Assembly (NCBI RefSeq): GCF_932526225.1
Contig: NC_064038.1
Coordinates: forward strand, 10,787,070 to 10,851,069
Reading direction: 5' to 3'
From: Nematostella vectensis
Lineage: Eukaryota; Cnidaria; Anthozoa; Actiniaria; Edwardsiidae
DNA length: 64,000 nucleotides
The position numbers and the translations under genes are program-made. The notes under the pieces were generated by a model that saw only the letters and a list, made by a program, of their open reading frames with translations, made no database searches and was not told the DNA's origin. Shown here one piece after another: positions 24,201 to 33,635 of the stretch. Within the stretch, counting starts at the first letter, position 1; the number at the start of each line of letters is the position of its first letter.

Positions 24201-25023
24201 CATGGTTACCGCCAATAGTACCACCATGGTTACCGCCAATAGCACCACCACCGTCACAGCCAATAGCGTCACCATTGTCAACACTAATAGCGTAACCATC
24301 CTCACTGCCAATAGCAACACTTTCATCACCAACAGCAACAGCAGTAGCACCTCTACAATCACCCCTGTCACCGCGAATAGCAGCACTATCATCACCGTCA
24401 GTATTGCCAATAGCACCTCTACTTCCTTCATCCTCACCACCGATATCATCATCAGCAGTAATATAATCACCACTTTCATCACTACCAATAACAACACTAG
24501 CATCACCATTTGCAACAATACCACCACCACAATAACCACCACTAGCACCAACACTATCATTGCCACCACCACCATCACCACTATCGTCACCGCCACCACT
24601 ATCGTCACCGCCACCACTATCATCACTACTATCATCACCACCATCACTGACCTCACCATTACTACCACCACCACCACCATGACCATTCTCTAGATTCTCT
24701 AGCTTCTTCTTTGAAAGCTCATCTTGCATTTTGTTCTGTTTATCTGGGTCAGCAGATTCATCAATAACGGCTGGTCTCTGGCCTGATGAATGCCTGCTTT
24801 GTAATGGGAGTGTGTCGGCAGAGGCAGATGGGGTGGCAAACGGATCATGACTAGCCACCAGTATTGAATGCACTAGTGATTTACATTCCTCAGGGCTTTT
24901 GTCTTTCATGGCCTGAGCCATGGTAAAAAAAAGCCTTAGGGTTTCGGGAGGAATATCTTGTGATATACTGTGTAACAGTTTGCTTTGGTCCTCATCAGGT
25001 GCAGTGGATGTGTTGTTCTCCAT
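9281..25023 (-). CDS. SARA/endofin-type FYVE protein (ZFYVE9/ZFYVE16 family), 3' end incomplete
   Basis: Sixteen phase-consistent exons: 22106-25023, 21482-21645, 20538-20785, 20113-20226, 19383-19482, 17467-18720, 16978-17043, 15664-15819, 14774-14865, 14419-14548, 14050-14156, 13680-13775, 13229-13354, 10749-10830, 10122-10356, 9281-9464; over 2000 residues. The exon 13/14 junction has a second in-frame solution (13237/10832). The FYVE zinc finger, which binds PI3P on endosomes, spans exons 4-5: [15 protein letters not shown], then IFCSNCC and RICALC, so the WxxD, RHHCR and RxC signatures are all present. The C-terminal SARA domain follows ([71 protein letters not shown]). Vertebrate members scaffold receptor-Smad signalling at early endosomes. 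The last exon, expected after VAVDSGYK, was not found. Confidence 0.85.
9520..9700. repeat. Purine-rich tract in SARA-like intron 15
   Basis: Low-complexity GAA/AAG-rich sequence upstream of the exon 16 acceptor; no gene. Confidence 0.6.
9713..10093. mobile_element. TIR element in SARA-like intron 15
   Basis: The left end CGTAAATGATCTAATAAACG and the right end GTTTATTAGATCATTTACG are inverted copies, and ATAAACGCCC words recur inside. A related end lies at 2370-2402. Confidence 0.65.
11455..13190. repeat. 36 bp minisatellite, about 45 copies, in SARA-like intron 13
   Basis: The unit CTCAAGCCTAGCAAGCAAGT plus GGTCCTACTTGTCACG is 36 bp. The array starts near 11560 after a short trinucleotide tract at 11460-11530. 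It is interrupted about four times by CAGTCTTGGTTAACAAACG. Because 36 is a multiple of three, several frames stay open by chance, giving ORFs up to 320 codons with no support as genes. Confidence 0.9.
13415..13445 (-). promoter_or_regulatory. Isolated AACATGGCGGCGC plus CCAAT motif inside the SARA-like gene
   Basis: The minus strand reads ATAACATGGCGGCGCGATTG, a YY1-like core followed by ATTGG, in the intron between exons 12 and 13. It resembles the elements at the four gene starts, but no start is otherwise suggested here. Confidence 0.25.
14200..14372. repeat. (CACCATYRC)n microsatellite in SARA-like intron 10
   Basis: Impure CAC/CAT trinucleotide tract between exons 10 and 11. Open frames over it (runs of Thr/Ile or Gly/Asp) are artefacts of repeat composition. 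Confidence 0.75.
15775..16155. repeat. Tandem repeat, ~105 bp unit, that copies a splice acceptor of the SARA-like gene
   Basis: Four units each contain, on the minus strand, a pyrimidine tract, the acceptor TTGTACAG and about 43 nt of the start of exon 8 (TGCCTGACAGTAGCGG...). Only the unit next to 15819 continues into the conserved exon; the other three are decoy acceptors. Confidence 0.85.
16301..16597. mobile_element. TIR element, GCCCGTACCC family, copy 1
   Basis: It starts GCCCGTACCCAAGGG and ends CCTTGGTACGGGC. The internal sequence (TTTGTAGACAAAACTATAAA, then TTTTTATCAGAGAACTCC and C-runs) is shared with the copies at 26444-27729 and 57171-57483. Confidence 0.75.
18840..19295. repeat. 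CTGTCTGT-based minisatellite in SARA-like intron 5
   Basis: A ~43 bp unit (CTATCAGCCTGTCTGTCTGT, then CTATTAGCATGTCCGCTG) is repeated about nine times with small variations. Confidence 0.8.
19521..19640. mobile_element. CAGGGCCGTAGCAGG-family MITE, copy 1 (left end decayed)
   Basis: It shares GGCCTCGAAATTATTG, ACATTAAGAAAATATTGG and the right end CCCCCTGCTACGGG with five other copies in the window. Confidence 0.6.
21809..21960. mobile_element. CAGGGCCGTAGCAGG-family MITE, copy 2
   Basis: It begins CAGGACCATAGCAGGGAGTG and ends GGCCTGTTACGGCTCTG. The core GGGGCGTGGCTGTGCCCCC is shared with the other copies. Confidence 0.7.
23390..24700 (-). repeat. Coding minisatellite in exon 1 of the SARA-like gene
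   Basis: Residues ~110-540 of the SARA-like protein are built from Gly/Asp/Glu-rich repeats. A 39 bp unit encodes [13 protein letters not shown], and a shorter unit encodes [12 protein letters not shown] 294 bp (98-codon) block is duplicated: 23557 onward matches 23851 onward almost exactly. All unit lengths are multiples of three. No comparable repeat is known to me in vertebrate SARA or endofin. Confidence 0.8.
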
Positions 25024-25064
25024 GATCTTAAAGGATAATAAGAGCTATCAGTTCAGAATTTATT

Positions 25065-26165
25065 TCATAATGAAGCTACAAGCTATGGCTATACTCATAT
25101 CAACCCTCTCCCTCATCCCTTATAGCTATGGCTACACTCAAATCAACCCTCTCCCTCATCCCTGCTAGCTATGGCTATACTTAAATAAACCTCCTCCCTC
25201 ATCCCTTCTAGCTATGGCTACACTCATATCAACCCCCTCCCTCATCCCTGCTAGCTATGACTATACTCATATCAACCTCCTCCCTCATCCCTGCTAGCTA
25301 TGACTATACTCATATCAACCTCCTTCCCCATCCCTGCTAGCTATGACTATACTCATATCAACCTCCTTCCCCATCAATGCTAGCTATGGCTATACTCATA
25401 TCAACCCACTCCTTCATCCCTGCTAGCTATGGCCACACTCATATCAACCTCCTTCCCCATCCCTGCTAGCTATGGCTACACCCCCTCCCTCATCCCTGCT
25501 AGCTATGGCTACACTCATATCAACCCCCTCCCTCATCCCTGCTAGCTATGGCTATACTCATATCAACCCCCTCCCTCATCCCTGCTAGCTATGGCTACAC
25601 TCATATCAACCCCCTCCCTCATCCCTGCTAGCTATGGCTATACTCATATCAACCCCCTCCCTCATCCCTGCTAGCTATGGCTATACTCATATCAACCCCC
25701 TCCCTCATCCCTGCTTGCTATGGCCACACTTAAATTAACCCCCTCCCTCATCCCTTTTAGCTATGGCTATACTCATATCAACCCCCTCCCTCATCCCTTT
25801 TAGCTATGGCTATACTCATATCAACCCCCTCCCTCATCCCTTTTAGCTATGGCTATACTCATATCAACCCCCTCCCTCATCCCTGCTAGCTATGGCTATA
25901 CTCATATCAACCCCCTCCCTCATCCCTGCTAGCTATGGCTATACTCATATCAACCCCCTCCCTCATCCCTTTTAGCTATGGCTATACTCATATCAACCCC
26001 CTCCCTCATCCCTGCTAGCTATGGCTATACTCGTATCAACCCCCTCCCTCATCCCTGCCAGCTATGGCTATACTCATATCAACCCCCTCCCTCATCCCTG
26101 CTAGCTATGGCTACACTCATATAAACCCCTTCCCTCATCCCTGCTAGGTGCTATACTCATATCAA
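25065..26165. repeat. 43 bp satellite, about 25 copies, between SARA-like coding exon and its probable 5' exon
   Basis: The unit is CTAGCTATGGCTATACTCAT followed by ATCAACCCCCTCCCTCATCCCTG, with divergence highest at the left edge. It has no coding potential. Confidence 0.9.
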
Positions 26166-26443
26166 CCTCCTCCCATTTACAATGTGTATTTGCCTGTGGT
26201 GAGGCTAACACCAGAATATCATAGGGAAATTCCCAGAAAAAAAAGATTGGAGATTTGCAATTTGGTCTCACAGTATAGGTGTTTTAAATTGTGAAAATCA
26301 GTCTGGTATGCAATGAGCCGATGACCGATGATGATTGTATAAAATTGTGGCTTTTTTAGTATCTTTTTGCAGTTGGCATACACAAGGTTTTTCATTATAT
26401 GCCCCAATACACTTCTTCCATATGCTCTTTTGGGTGCACATTT

Positions 26444-27729
26444 CAGGACCATACACAGGATTTTTCTTGGGGGGGTGTGGAATCCAAAAAGTGGACCTTA
26501 TTTTTCGGGGGGGGGGGGGGGGTCATTTCTCAGATAAAAATCTGACCACCCCCTGAAAGAACAAAGAGGGATTTTTTATGCATTTGCACAGGGAGCTCAC
26601 CTCTACGGTTTGAATAAAGTTAGAGTTGTTTTTTTAGCTTTGGTTTGTTGATTATTTTTGGTGTGTGTGCGTTTGTCTCTTTTGTCTACTTTTTCGGCGC
26701 CCGGTGATTTCTGGCGCTCTCTCATTGGTTAGCGGTCTAACGGCCGTCTCGTCTGCGAAATGGCTTCCGTGACCCTACCTAGTAAAAAGAGAGAAGGGAT
26801 GAAACTCTTTTTACCCGCCCTAGAAAACACGCCAGAAAAATATCTTTAGCTCAAATTCATCGGCCCAAAATTCGTACAGCTATAGAACAAAAATGTCTTT
26901 TTAAGCTTGTCATGTTAAAAAATTAATAAATACGTTCTCATGTCCACAATAATGCAGCTCGCAAACCTTTCATTCTCTGGCTCTATTCTGCCATTTCATG
27001 CGAGGCAGAGGTGAAGAAGTAGATGCATCAAAGAACCTTTTACTTCTGTTTGCATAATAATAAACAAATCGTGCCAGCCCTTTGCTTGTTTCACTCGCAC
27101 TGAGACAAGCGGGAAAAACTCTTAATCAATGAAAAATATGTTAGTCTTACACTGCCATTTTAAAAAATTTTGCCGGTTCTATTGCCGTTGAGTTTTTGTA
27201 AGGTGACGTCACGCTTTAAAACCACTTCCGCTTATTTCACTTCAGTCCACCTTAGCTCATGACACTAGCGGCAGAAACTTTAGCGAGAGTTTCATCCCTT
27301 GTCTCTTTTTACTAGGTATGTGGTGACAAGGAAGCCATTTCGCAGTCAAGACAGCTGTTAGACTGCTAACCAATGAAGAAGCGCCAGAAAGCACCGTGCG
27401 CCGAAAAAAATAGACAAAGATAACGCACACACACACTAAAAATAATCAACAACACAAAGCTAAAAAAAACAACTTTAACTTTATTCAAACTGTAGAGGTG
27501 AGCTCCCTTTGCAGCATCTCCACCGGTCATTTCTTTTGTCAGATTTGGGTACATTCCAGAGTGATCGAGCTTATGCTTTATAGTTTTGTCTACAAATAGC
27601 ACATCTATTCAGGACCAAAAGTGGGGGGGGGTGCATTGTGGGGGGGAGGTGCGTTGTGGGGGGGGGAGGTGCGTTGTGGGGGGGAGGGTGCGTTTGCATC
27701 CCCTGCATCCCCCCCTAGGTACAGGCCTG
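26444..27729. mobile_element. GCCCGTACCC-family TIR element, copy 2 (inverted), split by a nested insertion
   Basis: The left arm (26444-26589) starts CAGGACCATACACAGGATTT. The right arm (27509-27729) ends CCTAGGTACAGGCCTG and carries TATAGTTTTGTCTACAAATA. Joined, the arms match the copies at 16301 and 57171 in reverse orientation; the gap between them is the element at 26590-27508. Confidence 0.7.
26590..27508. mobile_element. Fold-back element with ~220 bp TIRs, nested in another MITE
   Basis: The left TIR 26590-26806 begins AGGGAGCTCACCTCTAC. The right TIR 27288-27508 is its inverted copy, ending GTAGAGGTGAGCTCCCT. The flanks TTGCAC and TTGCAG look like a target-site duplication with one mismatch. 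The roughly 480 bp centre has no ORF of note. Confidence 0.8.
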
Positions 27730-28431
27730 CATTTAGATGAGGTGCTTAATCAGGGGAGGTGCTTATTTGAGGGAGGCATTTATTCTAGCAATTACGGGAA
27801 TGATGAAAATGGTCAACTTTGATTGGTTTCATGCTGTAGGCAATCTATAAGACTTTTAGACTTTCCTCTTTTCTAACGAATAGATCTAACTGCTTTAACA
27901 CAAACCTAAAAATCCTCGTCCTATTTTGGCTGGGGTTATTTGTTCATCATTAGTAGGGCATTGTGTTTGTCATAACAACTGCACTGTTAAACTACATCCC
28001 ATGTTTTACTAAATCAATACCTGCTTGCCAATGGTTACGTTTTGATTTTATAATAATGTAAATAAAGTCTAATCAAAGGCTGGCTAGAGATAAGGATTCA
28101 ATCAAGCTTGAATAATTTCTTAGTAAAAACAAGAACAAAACTTTAACACAAGATCAGCTGGAAAAATAACTTAATTTCGATTATTATTTTGACTAAACGT
28201 TTAATATTTACTAGCAAGACAAAAATAGGAATGTTATTTCGACAAATAGCGATTGTTTAGAACACTACACGCGTACATAACTCAGAGGCCGTCAGAGGAG
28301 CCCCACTAGGACAGCGAAACCCCGTGTAAGGTTTCAACTCTCGAAAATTATCATAAAAAATGCCTTTCAATTCGCTAAATCAAATACAAATAACGCAACG
28401 GGTTTTTTGTTTAGTTATTGTAATTACTCAC

Positions 28432-28510
28432 GGTGAGATTGAGGAGTGAAGTCGTGTTTTTCTTCCAAGAGCTAGCTTTATTCCGTCGTAGTCGCCATGT
28501 TGATCTTGTT
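28432..28510 (-). promoter_or_regulatory. Probable 5' untranslated exon and promoter of the SARA-like gene
   Basis: The minus strand carries AACATGGCGACTACG, whose ATG (28498) opens a 6-codon uORF ending at 28478, then a good donor, CTCACC|gtgagt, at 28432. The coding exon has a matching acceptor just before its ATG (TTATCCTTTAAG|ATCATGG, near 25027). The connection is inferred from splice signals only. Confidence 0.45.
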
Positions 28511-28575
28511 TTCTGAGAATTGGGTTTACTCTGGGGGGAGGGGACAGTAGTTTTGGATTTTCCTTTATTATTTTT

Positions 28576-28763
28576 AGTCCAGTCAATCTATGAATTTTAG
28601 GGGGTCGAAGTCAAACTAATTGCAAAAGAATTTCTGCGACCGTAGATTGATAGATCTTAGTGCCCTTACTAACATATTAAAAATTCCAAAAAATTCCTCG
28701 GGGCAAACATGCTTAAAATTAAGGGCCAATTTTCAGCGTTTTACCACAGGGTACCCGCGTCGC
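28576..28763 (+). repeat. Left terminal inverted repeat
   Basis: It runs from AGTCCAGTCAATCTATG to CCACAGGGTACCCGCGTCG. Blocks shared with the right end include GTCAAACTAATTGCAAAA, AACATGCTTAAAATTAAG and CCACAGGGTACCC. Confidence 0.85.
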
Positions 28764-29322
28764 GTAAAATTATAAAAATGTTAAATAAAAATGAATTTGT
28801 TATGTTTTGAGTTTTAAAAATGCAAACACTAGTTAGTAAGAAGCGAACACTTTGTTTTTATGTATGATTTGAAAAGTCTCAGATTAAACAGCGATAGAAT
28901 AAAAAATTAAAACAACAATCAAGTCGATTCCTGTGTGGCGAGGTTGATAATCGTTTAGTCACATCAAGCACTGCAAGTTCATCGGGTTTCTCTCCAAATT
29001 TGTCGATATTTTCATGCTTTTTTTGTGCTTAATTGTGGTAGCAGTTGTTATAGAGGCTGACAGGGATTTAAGGTAAGCAATCAGAAAAAAATAATGATGT
29101 TTTATTCGCTTTATGAAATCGTTTCATTCACTACACATCGCGAGTGACAATCGCACACGAGCCAATATCGAGCTCGAGTGATCTACGAGACACAAGCCAA
29201 TTGTAAATAGTCTTATTTTCTAGTTTGTCTACATTTTTTAACCGTTATCAAAGCCATGATAGTTCTTTTCGAAAACTTGTTCCGTTAATTCAAACATCGA
29301 GAGTGGAATTTCTTTTAAAATT

Positions 29323-30477
29323 GTGTTTTTTGTTTCCAAAAGGAATCATGTAGAAGTAAAGAGGTATCCCCCACCACGCGCCGTTATGGCGTGCTGCTTT
29401 TGCAACAGGCCTATAGATGTAGTCATTGCGGTGGCACTGACGGAAAAGGGCTGCAAGACAATTAATGAGATAAGCGATTGCCTGGAAAGTAGTAATATCC
29501 ATGTTACCTCTGGTCAACGTGTGCACGTCAAATGTCGCCTTGACTATACACGGAGACCAGCAGCAAACAAAAGTGTCGACGAAAACAAGAATCCGACAGT
29601 AGCAGCACGTCGATCTGGCAGCCCGATATTTAATTTTAAGGAGCACTGCCTCTTTTGTGGTAAACCGGCAAAGTACAATCACCGAAAACGTGGCTCGGAT
29701 GTCTATCCCGTGCGAACCAGTGATTTTCAACATCGCATATTGCACATCTGCAATACCAGAGAAGATGATTGGGGAAAGATAGTCCTCAGTCGGATAGAGT
29801 TCGCGAGAGATCTGCACGCAGTGGATGCTGTTTATCATAACTCATGTAACGTGAACTTTAGAACTGGTAAACAGATTCCTAAAGGACATGACGGAGAAGG
29901 CGAAGAAAAGTACCAGAAACGAACTCTCGGCCGCCGGACTGACACCATCAAAGATGCTGCATTTCTGAAGGTAGCAAGATTTTTAGAAGATAATGACGAA
30001 GAGCAATTAACTATTTCCGATCTTGTTTCCTTAATGGAAATGTATCTCGAAGACGACAATGAAGCCCCCTACAGCAACGTCCATATGAAAGCTAGATTAC
30101 ACCAGCATTTCGGTAATGAAATAGCCATTAATTCTATAAACAACCAAAATGTCGTTAAATTTCGGGAAACAACAGCAAGTATAATCAGTGACTTCTACAA
30201 AAAACCTAAGGGCGATGATAGCGAAGTCGAAAAAGCGAAGATTATCCAAACTGCAGTAAGATTGATCAAGAGTGAGATTAAAGACCTACCCACTACAACA
30301 AGCGATTATCCCTCTAGCGATGAAATGTCCTCCGTAGAAAAAGCGTTAGAATATTTACCAGATCTTCTTTTTTTTGTTCGCCATACGCGACAGTGCAAAA
30401 GTATGGAAGAAGTGCAGCCGTGCACCAGGGCACAGACATTCCCAGCTATACACCGGATAAACAAGTTCAGTACATAG
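29323..30477 (+). CDS. Mobile-element protein, N-terminal part (zinc-binding), frameshifted
   Basis: A 384-codon frame; the likely start is the internal Met at 29386 (MACCFCNRPIDVV). Cys pairs (CCFCNRP, CLFCGKP) and later His/Cys residues (RILHICNT, YHNSCNVNF) suggest one or two zinc-binding modules. Proteins of this build are, to my knowledge, common in cnidarian genomes. The frame ends 84 nt after the next frame opens. Conserved context (CSPYATVQKYGRSAAV in the other frame) shows that reading shifts at the T-run near 30366-30376. Relative to what I recall of the family, a stretch before that motif is also missing, so this copy is probably dead or internally deleted. Confidence 0.6.
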   Translation: MFFVSKRNHVEVKRYPPPRAVMACCFCNRPIDVVIAVALTEKGCKTINEISDCLESSNIHVTSGQRVHVKCRLDYTRRPAANKSVDENKNPTVAARRSGSPIFNFKEHCLFCGKPAKYNHRKRGSDVYPVRTSDFQHRILHICNTREDDWGKIVLSRIEFARDLHAVDAVYHNSCNVNFRTGKQIPKGHDGEGEEKYQKRTLGRRTDTIKDAAFLKVARFLEDNDEEQLTISDLVSLMEMYLEDDNEAPYSNVHMKARLHQHFGNEIAINSINNQNVVKFRETTASIISDFYKKPKGDDSEVEKAKIIQTAVRLIKSEIKDLPTTTSDYPSSDEMSSVEKALEYLPDLLFFVRHTRQCKSMEEVQPCTRAQTFPAIHRINKFST

Positions 30478-31655
30478 CGGACAATGTGGACCATAATACG
30501 CGTACTTTAGATGGAAGCGGCACATTCCATGGTATGGGTATCATTGCAGTAATCACTCCTTCCTTAATCGGCAAGAAGCTTATTCCGAAGAGAGATGTGA
30601 CTTCAGACGTGGTGTTTGACGGATATGAGTCTGGGCCCTCAACCAAAGATTCTACTCACGAAAGAAGATCCAGTGTATGTTGTCTCTCTGTGGAATTTGA
30701 TGGCAAGATGGTATTGAGAATTAAGAAAGACGTATTTCTCAGTAATCCAGCGAATAAACAGAGGTTCATTTATCTGCTAGGTGACAAGCTCCAACGCTCA
30801 GGATACACCGTTTTACATGCCCCTGGAGACGCAGACTTGGCAATTGTCGAAACAGCCATTCAGTCTGCCAAGACCACTACAACTGCTTTGGTCGGCGAAG
30901 ATACAGACCTTTTGATTTTGCTATGTCACTACGCTGATGCGAACGATCATGATATTTTGTTTATGCCTCAGACAAAGCAAAAGTCAGGTACCATGAGAGT
31001 TTGGAACATAAAGAATACAGTTGAGGCACTTGGTCCCGACATTTGCAAAAACATCATGTTCGCGCACGCAATACTAGGTTGCGATACCACGTCTGCTCTA
31101 TACGGCCTGGGAAAAGGTTTATCCCTGAAAATGTTAACCTCAGATGCGACATTCCGTCAACAGGCAGATATATTCCATCAAGCAGATGCTGCTAAGAACG
31201 ATATTGCTGCTGCAGCAGGGGAGAGGGTCCTCTTGTGTCTGTACAAGGGTCTCAAAGATGAAACGCTGGACTCTCTCCGTTATGCAAGATTTTGTCAAAA
31301 GATTTCGACCGGGAACACACAGGTTCGACCAGAGAGCCTGCCCCAAATATCTGCTGCAGCCATCTACCACAGCCTTCGTGTGTATCACCAAGTACAGCAG
31401 TGGAGAGGTATTGCACTTCCACCAGAAGACTGGGGGTGGAAGGAAGTGGACGGAAAGCTCCTACCGCAAAGAACCGATCAATCTGCAGCGCATCCTTCTT
31501 TGCTGGAACTGATTAGATGCAACTGTAAGACAGGATGCTCTAGTCGAAAATGCTCTTGCAAAAGGCACGACTTAGATTGTACTGCTGCTTGTGGTACTTG
31601 CCGTGGACAAAGCTGTGACAATTCCTCCCCGCCTGACCTAAGCAAAAGTGATTGA
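30393..31655 (+). CDS. Mobile-element protein, C-terminal part: XPG/FEN1-like (PIN-fold) nuclease plus CXC tail
   Basis: 420 codons. Three signatures match the XPG/FEN1 plan in order: GDADLAIVETAI (residues ~145-156, acidic XPG-I-like), GEDTDLLIL (~168-176, like the SEDSDLL motif) and GCDTTSALYGLGKG (~229-242, like the GCDY...GIG helix-hairpin region). Such enzymes cut branched DNA using Mg2+ held by clustered Asp/Glu. The C-terminus (~370-410) has a Cys-rich block (CNCKTGCSSRKCSCKRH) like Tesmin/TSO1 CXC modules, which bind DNA. The first Met is arbitrary because the frame continues upstream past the frameshift. Expression and activity are unknown. Confidence 0.7.
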   Translation: MQKYGRSAAVHQGTDIPSYTPDKQVQYIADNVDHNTRTLDGSGTFHGMGIIAVITPSLIGKKLIPKRDVTSDVVFDGYESGPSTKDSTHERRSSVCCLSVEFDGKMVLRIKKDVFLSNPANKQRFIYLLGDKLQRSGYTVLHAPGDADLAIVETAIQSAKTTTTALVGEDTDLLILLCHYADANDHDILFMPQTKQKSGTMRVWNIKNTVEALGPDICKNIMFAHAILGCDTTSALYGLGKGLSLKMLTSDATFRQQADIFHQADAAKNDIAAAAGERVLLCLYKGLKDETLDSLRYARFCQKISTGNTQVRPESLPQISAAAIYHSLRVYHQVQQWRGIALPPEDWGWKEVDGKLLPQRTDQSAAHPSLLELIRCNCKTGCSSRKCSCKRHDLDCTAACGTCRGQSCDNSSPPDLSKSD

Positions 31656-32165
31656 TTCATATATATCTCGCTCAGCATTATGCTCCTGCCTCAATGGCAT
31701 TGTCGGAGCCGTAAAGATTATATGAAAACACCGAGACAAACGATCTTTTCAAACGCTCCGTTTCAGATAATTAAAGAAATTTGTATGCGGATTTGATAAC
31801 TTTTTTTGAGGTTAATAGTCAATTGAGCCACAAACATTTCCCATATAGTACCAAATACAATGGAAGTTAATAAAATTCTACTTTGGGTTTCATTCAAATA
31901 CTTTTCTGGCGTCAAATGTCCTTGTTACCTCTTAAATCCATTACTTCCTTGTTTTTACGACGCGGGCACCCTGTGGTTAGCTATAATTTAGTCTCTTGAG
32001 TAGAAAACATTCCGAAAAGGCCAAAACACGCTTAGAAATTAATCAAATCGTATTTTTGTTTTGATGAAAATGATTTTTTTATCATCCCCTTTTGATATTT
32101 ATTGTTTAATACACTAATGCTTATGTATTACGACATGGGTACCCTGTGGAAAAAAACTGTCAACT

Positions 32166-32410
32166 TTGCACTTCCACCAGAAGACTGGGGGTGGAAGGAA
32201 GTGGACGGAAAGCTCCTACCGCAAAGAACCGATCAATCTGCAGCGCATCCTTCTTTGCTGGAACTGATTAGATGCAACTGTAAGACAGGATGCTCTAGTC
32301 GAAAATGCTCTTGCAAAAGGCACGACTTAGATTGTACTGCTGCTTGTGGTACTTGCCGTGGACAAAGCTGTGACAATTCCTCCCCGCCTGACCTAAGCAA
32401 AAGTGATTGA
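32166..32410 (+). pseudogene. Duplicate CXC-coding 3' end (copy 2)
   Basis: Repeats the last ~81 codons of the nuclease/CXC frame without the nuclease part. An upstream in-frame ATG at 32102 is supplied by subterminal DNA, so a 102-codon CXC-only frame exists; whether it is expressed is unknown. Confidence 0.7.
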
Positions 32411-32920
32411 TTCATATATATCTCGCTCAGCATTATGCTCCTGCCTCAATGGCATTGTCGGAGCCGTAAAGATTATATGAAAACACCGAGACAAACGATC
32501 TTTTCAAACGCTCCGTTTCAGATAATTAAAGAAATTTGTATGCGGATTTGATAACTTTTTTTGAGGTTAATAGTCAATTGAGCCACAAACATTTCCCATA
32601 TAGTACCAAATACAATGGAAGTTAATAAAATTCTACTTTGGGTTTCATTCAAATACTTTTCTGGCGTCAAATGTCCTTGTTACCTCTTAAATCCATTACT
32701 TCCTTGTTTTTACGACGCGGGCACCCTGTGGTTAGCTATAATTTAGTCTCTTGAGTAGAAAACATTCCGAAAAGGCCAAAACACGCTTAGAAATTAATCA
32801 AATCGTATTTTTGTTTTGATGAAAATGATTTTTTTATCATCCCCTTTTGATATTTATTGTTTAATACACTAATGCTTATGTATTACGACATGGGTACCCT
32901 GTGGAAAAAAACTGTCAACT

Positions 32921-33165
32921 TTGCACTTCCACCAGAAGACTGGGGGTGGAAGGAAGTGGACGGAAAGCTCCTACCGCAAAGAACCGATCAATCTGCAGCG
33001 CATCCTTCTTTGCTGGAACTGATTAGATGCAACTGTAAGACAGGATGCTCTAGTCGAAAATGCTCTTGCAAAAGGCACGACTTAGATTGTACTGCTGCTT
33101 GTGGTACTTGCCGTGGACAAAGCTGTGACAATTCCTCCCCGCCTGACCTAAGCAAAAGTGATTGA
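32921..33165 (+). pseudogene. Duplicate CXC-coding 3' end (copy 3)
   Basis: Same arrangement as copy 2, with identical translation, opened by an ATG at 32857. Confidence 0.7.
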
Positions 33166-33635
33166 TTCATATATATCTCGCTCAGCATTATGCTCCTGCC
33201 TCAATGGCATTGTCGGAGCCGTAAAGATTATATGAAAACACCGAGACAAACGATCTTTTCAAACGCTCCGTTTCAGATAATTAAAGAAATTTGTATGCGG
33301 ATTTGATAACTTTTTTTGAGGTTAATAGTCAATTGAGCCACAAACATTTCCCATATAGTACCAAATACAATGGAAGTTAATAAAATTCTACTTTGGGTTT
33401 CATTCAAATACTTTTCTGGCGTCAAATGTCCTTGTTACCTCTTAAATCCATTACTTCCTTGTTTTTACGACGCGGGCACCCTGTGGTTAGCTATAATTTA
33501 GTCTCTTGAGTAGAAAACATTCCGAGAAGGCCAAAACACGCTTAGAAATTAATCAAATCGTATTTTTGTTTTGATGAAAATGATTTTTTTATTATCCCCT
33601 TTTGATATTTATTGTTTAATACACTAATGCTTATG

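Noticed and set aside
23587-24693. 368-codon plus-strand frame of Asn/Thr/Ile repeats
   Set aside because: Antisense shadow of the SARA-like coding minisatellite, which has splice-phase and FYVE-gene support on the minus strand.
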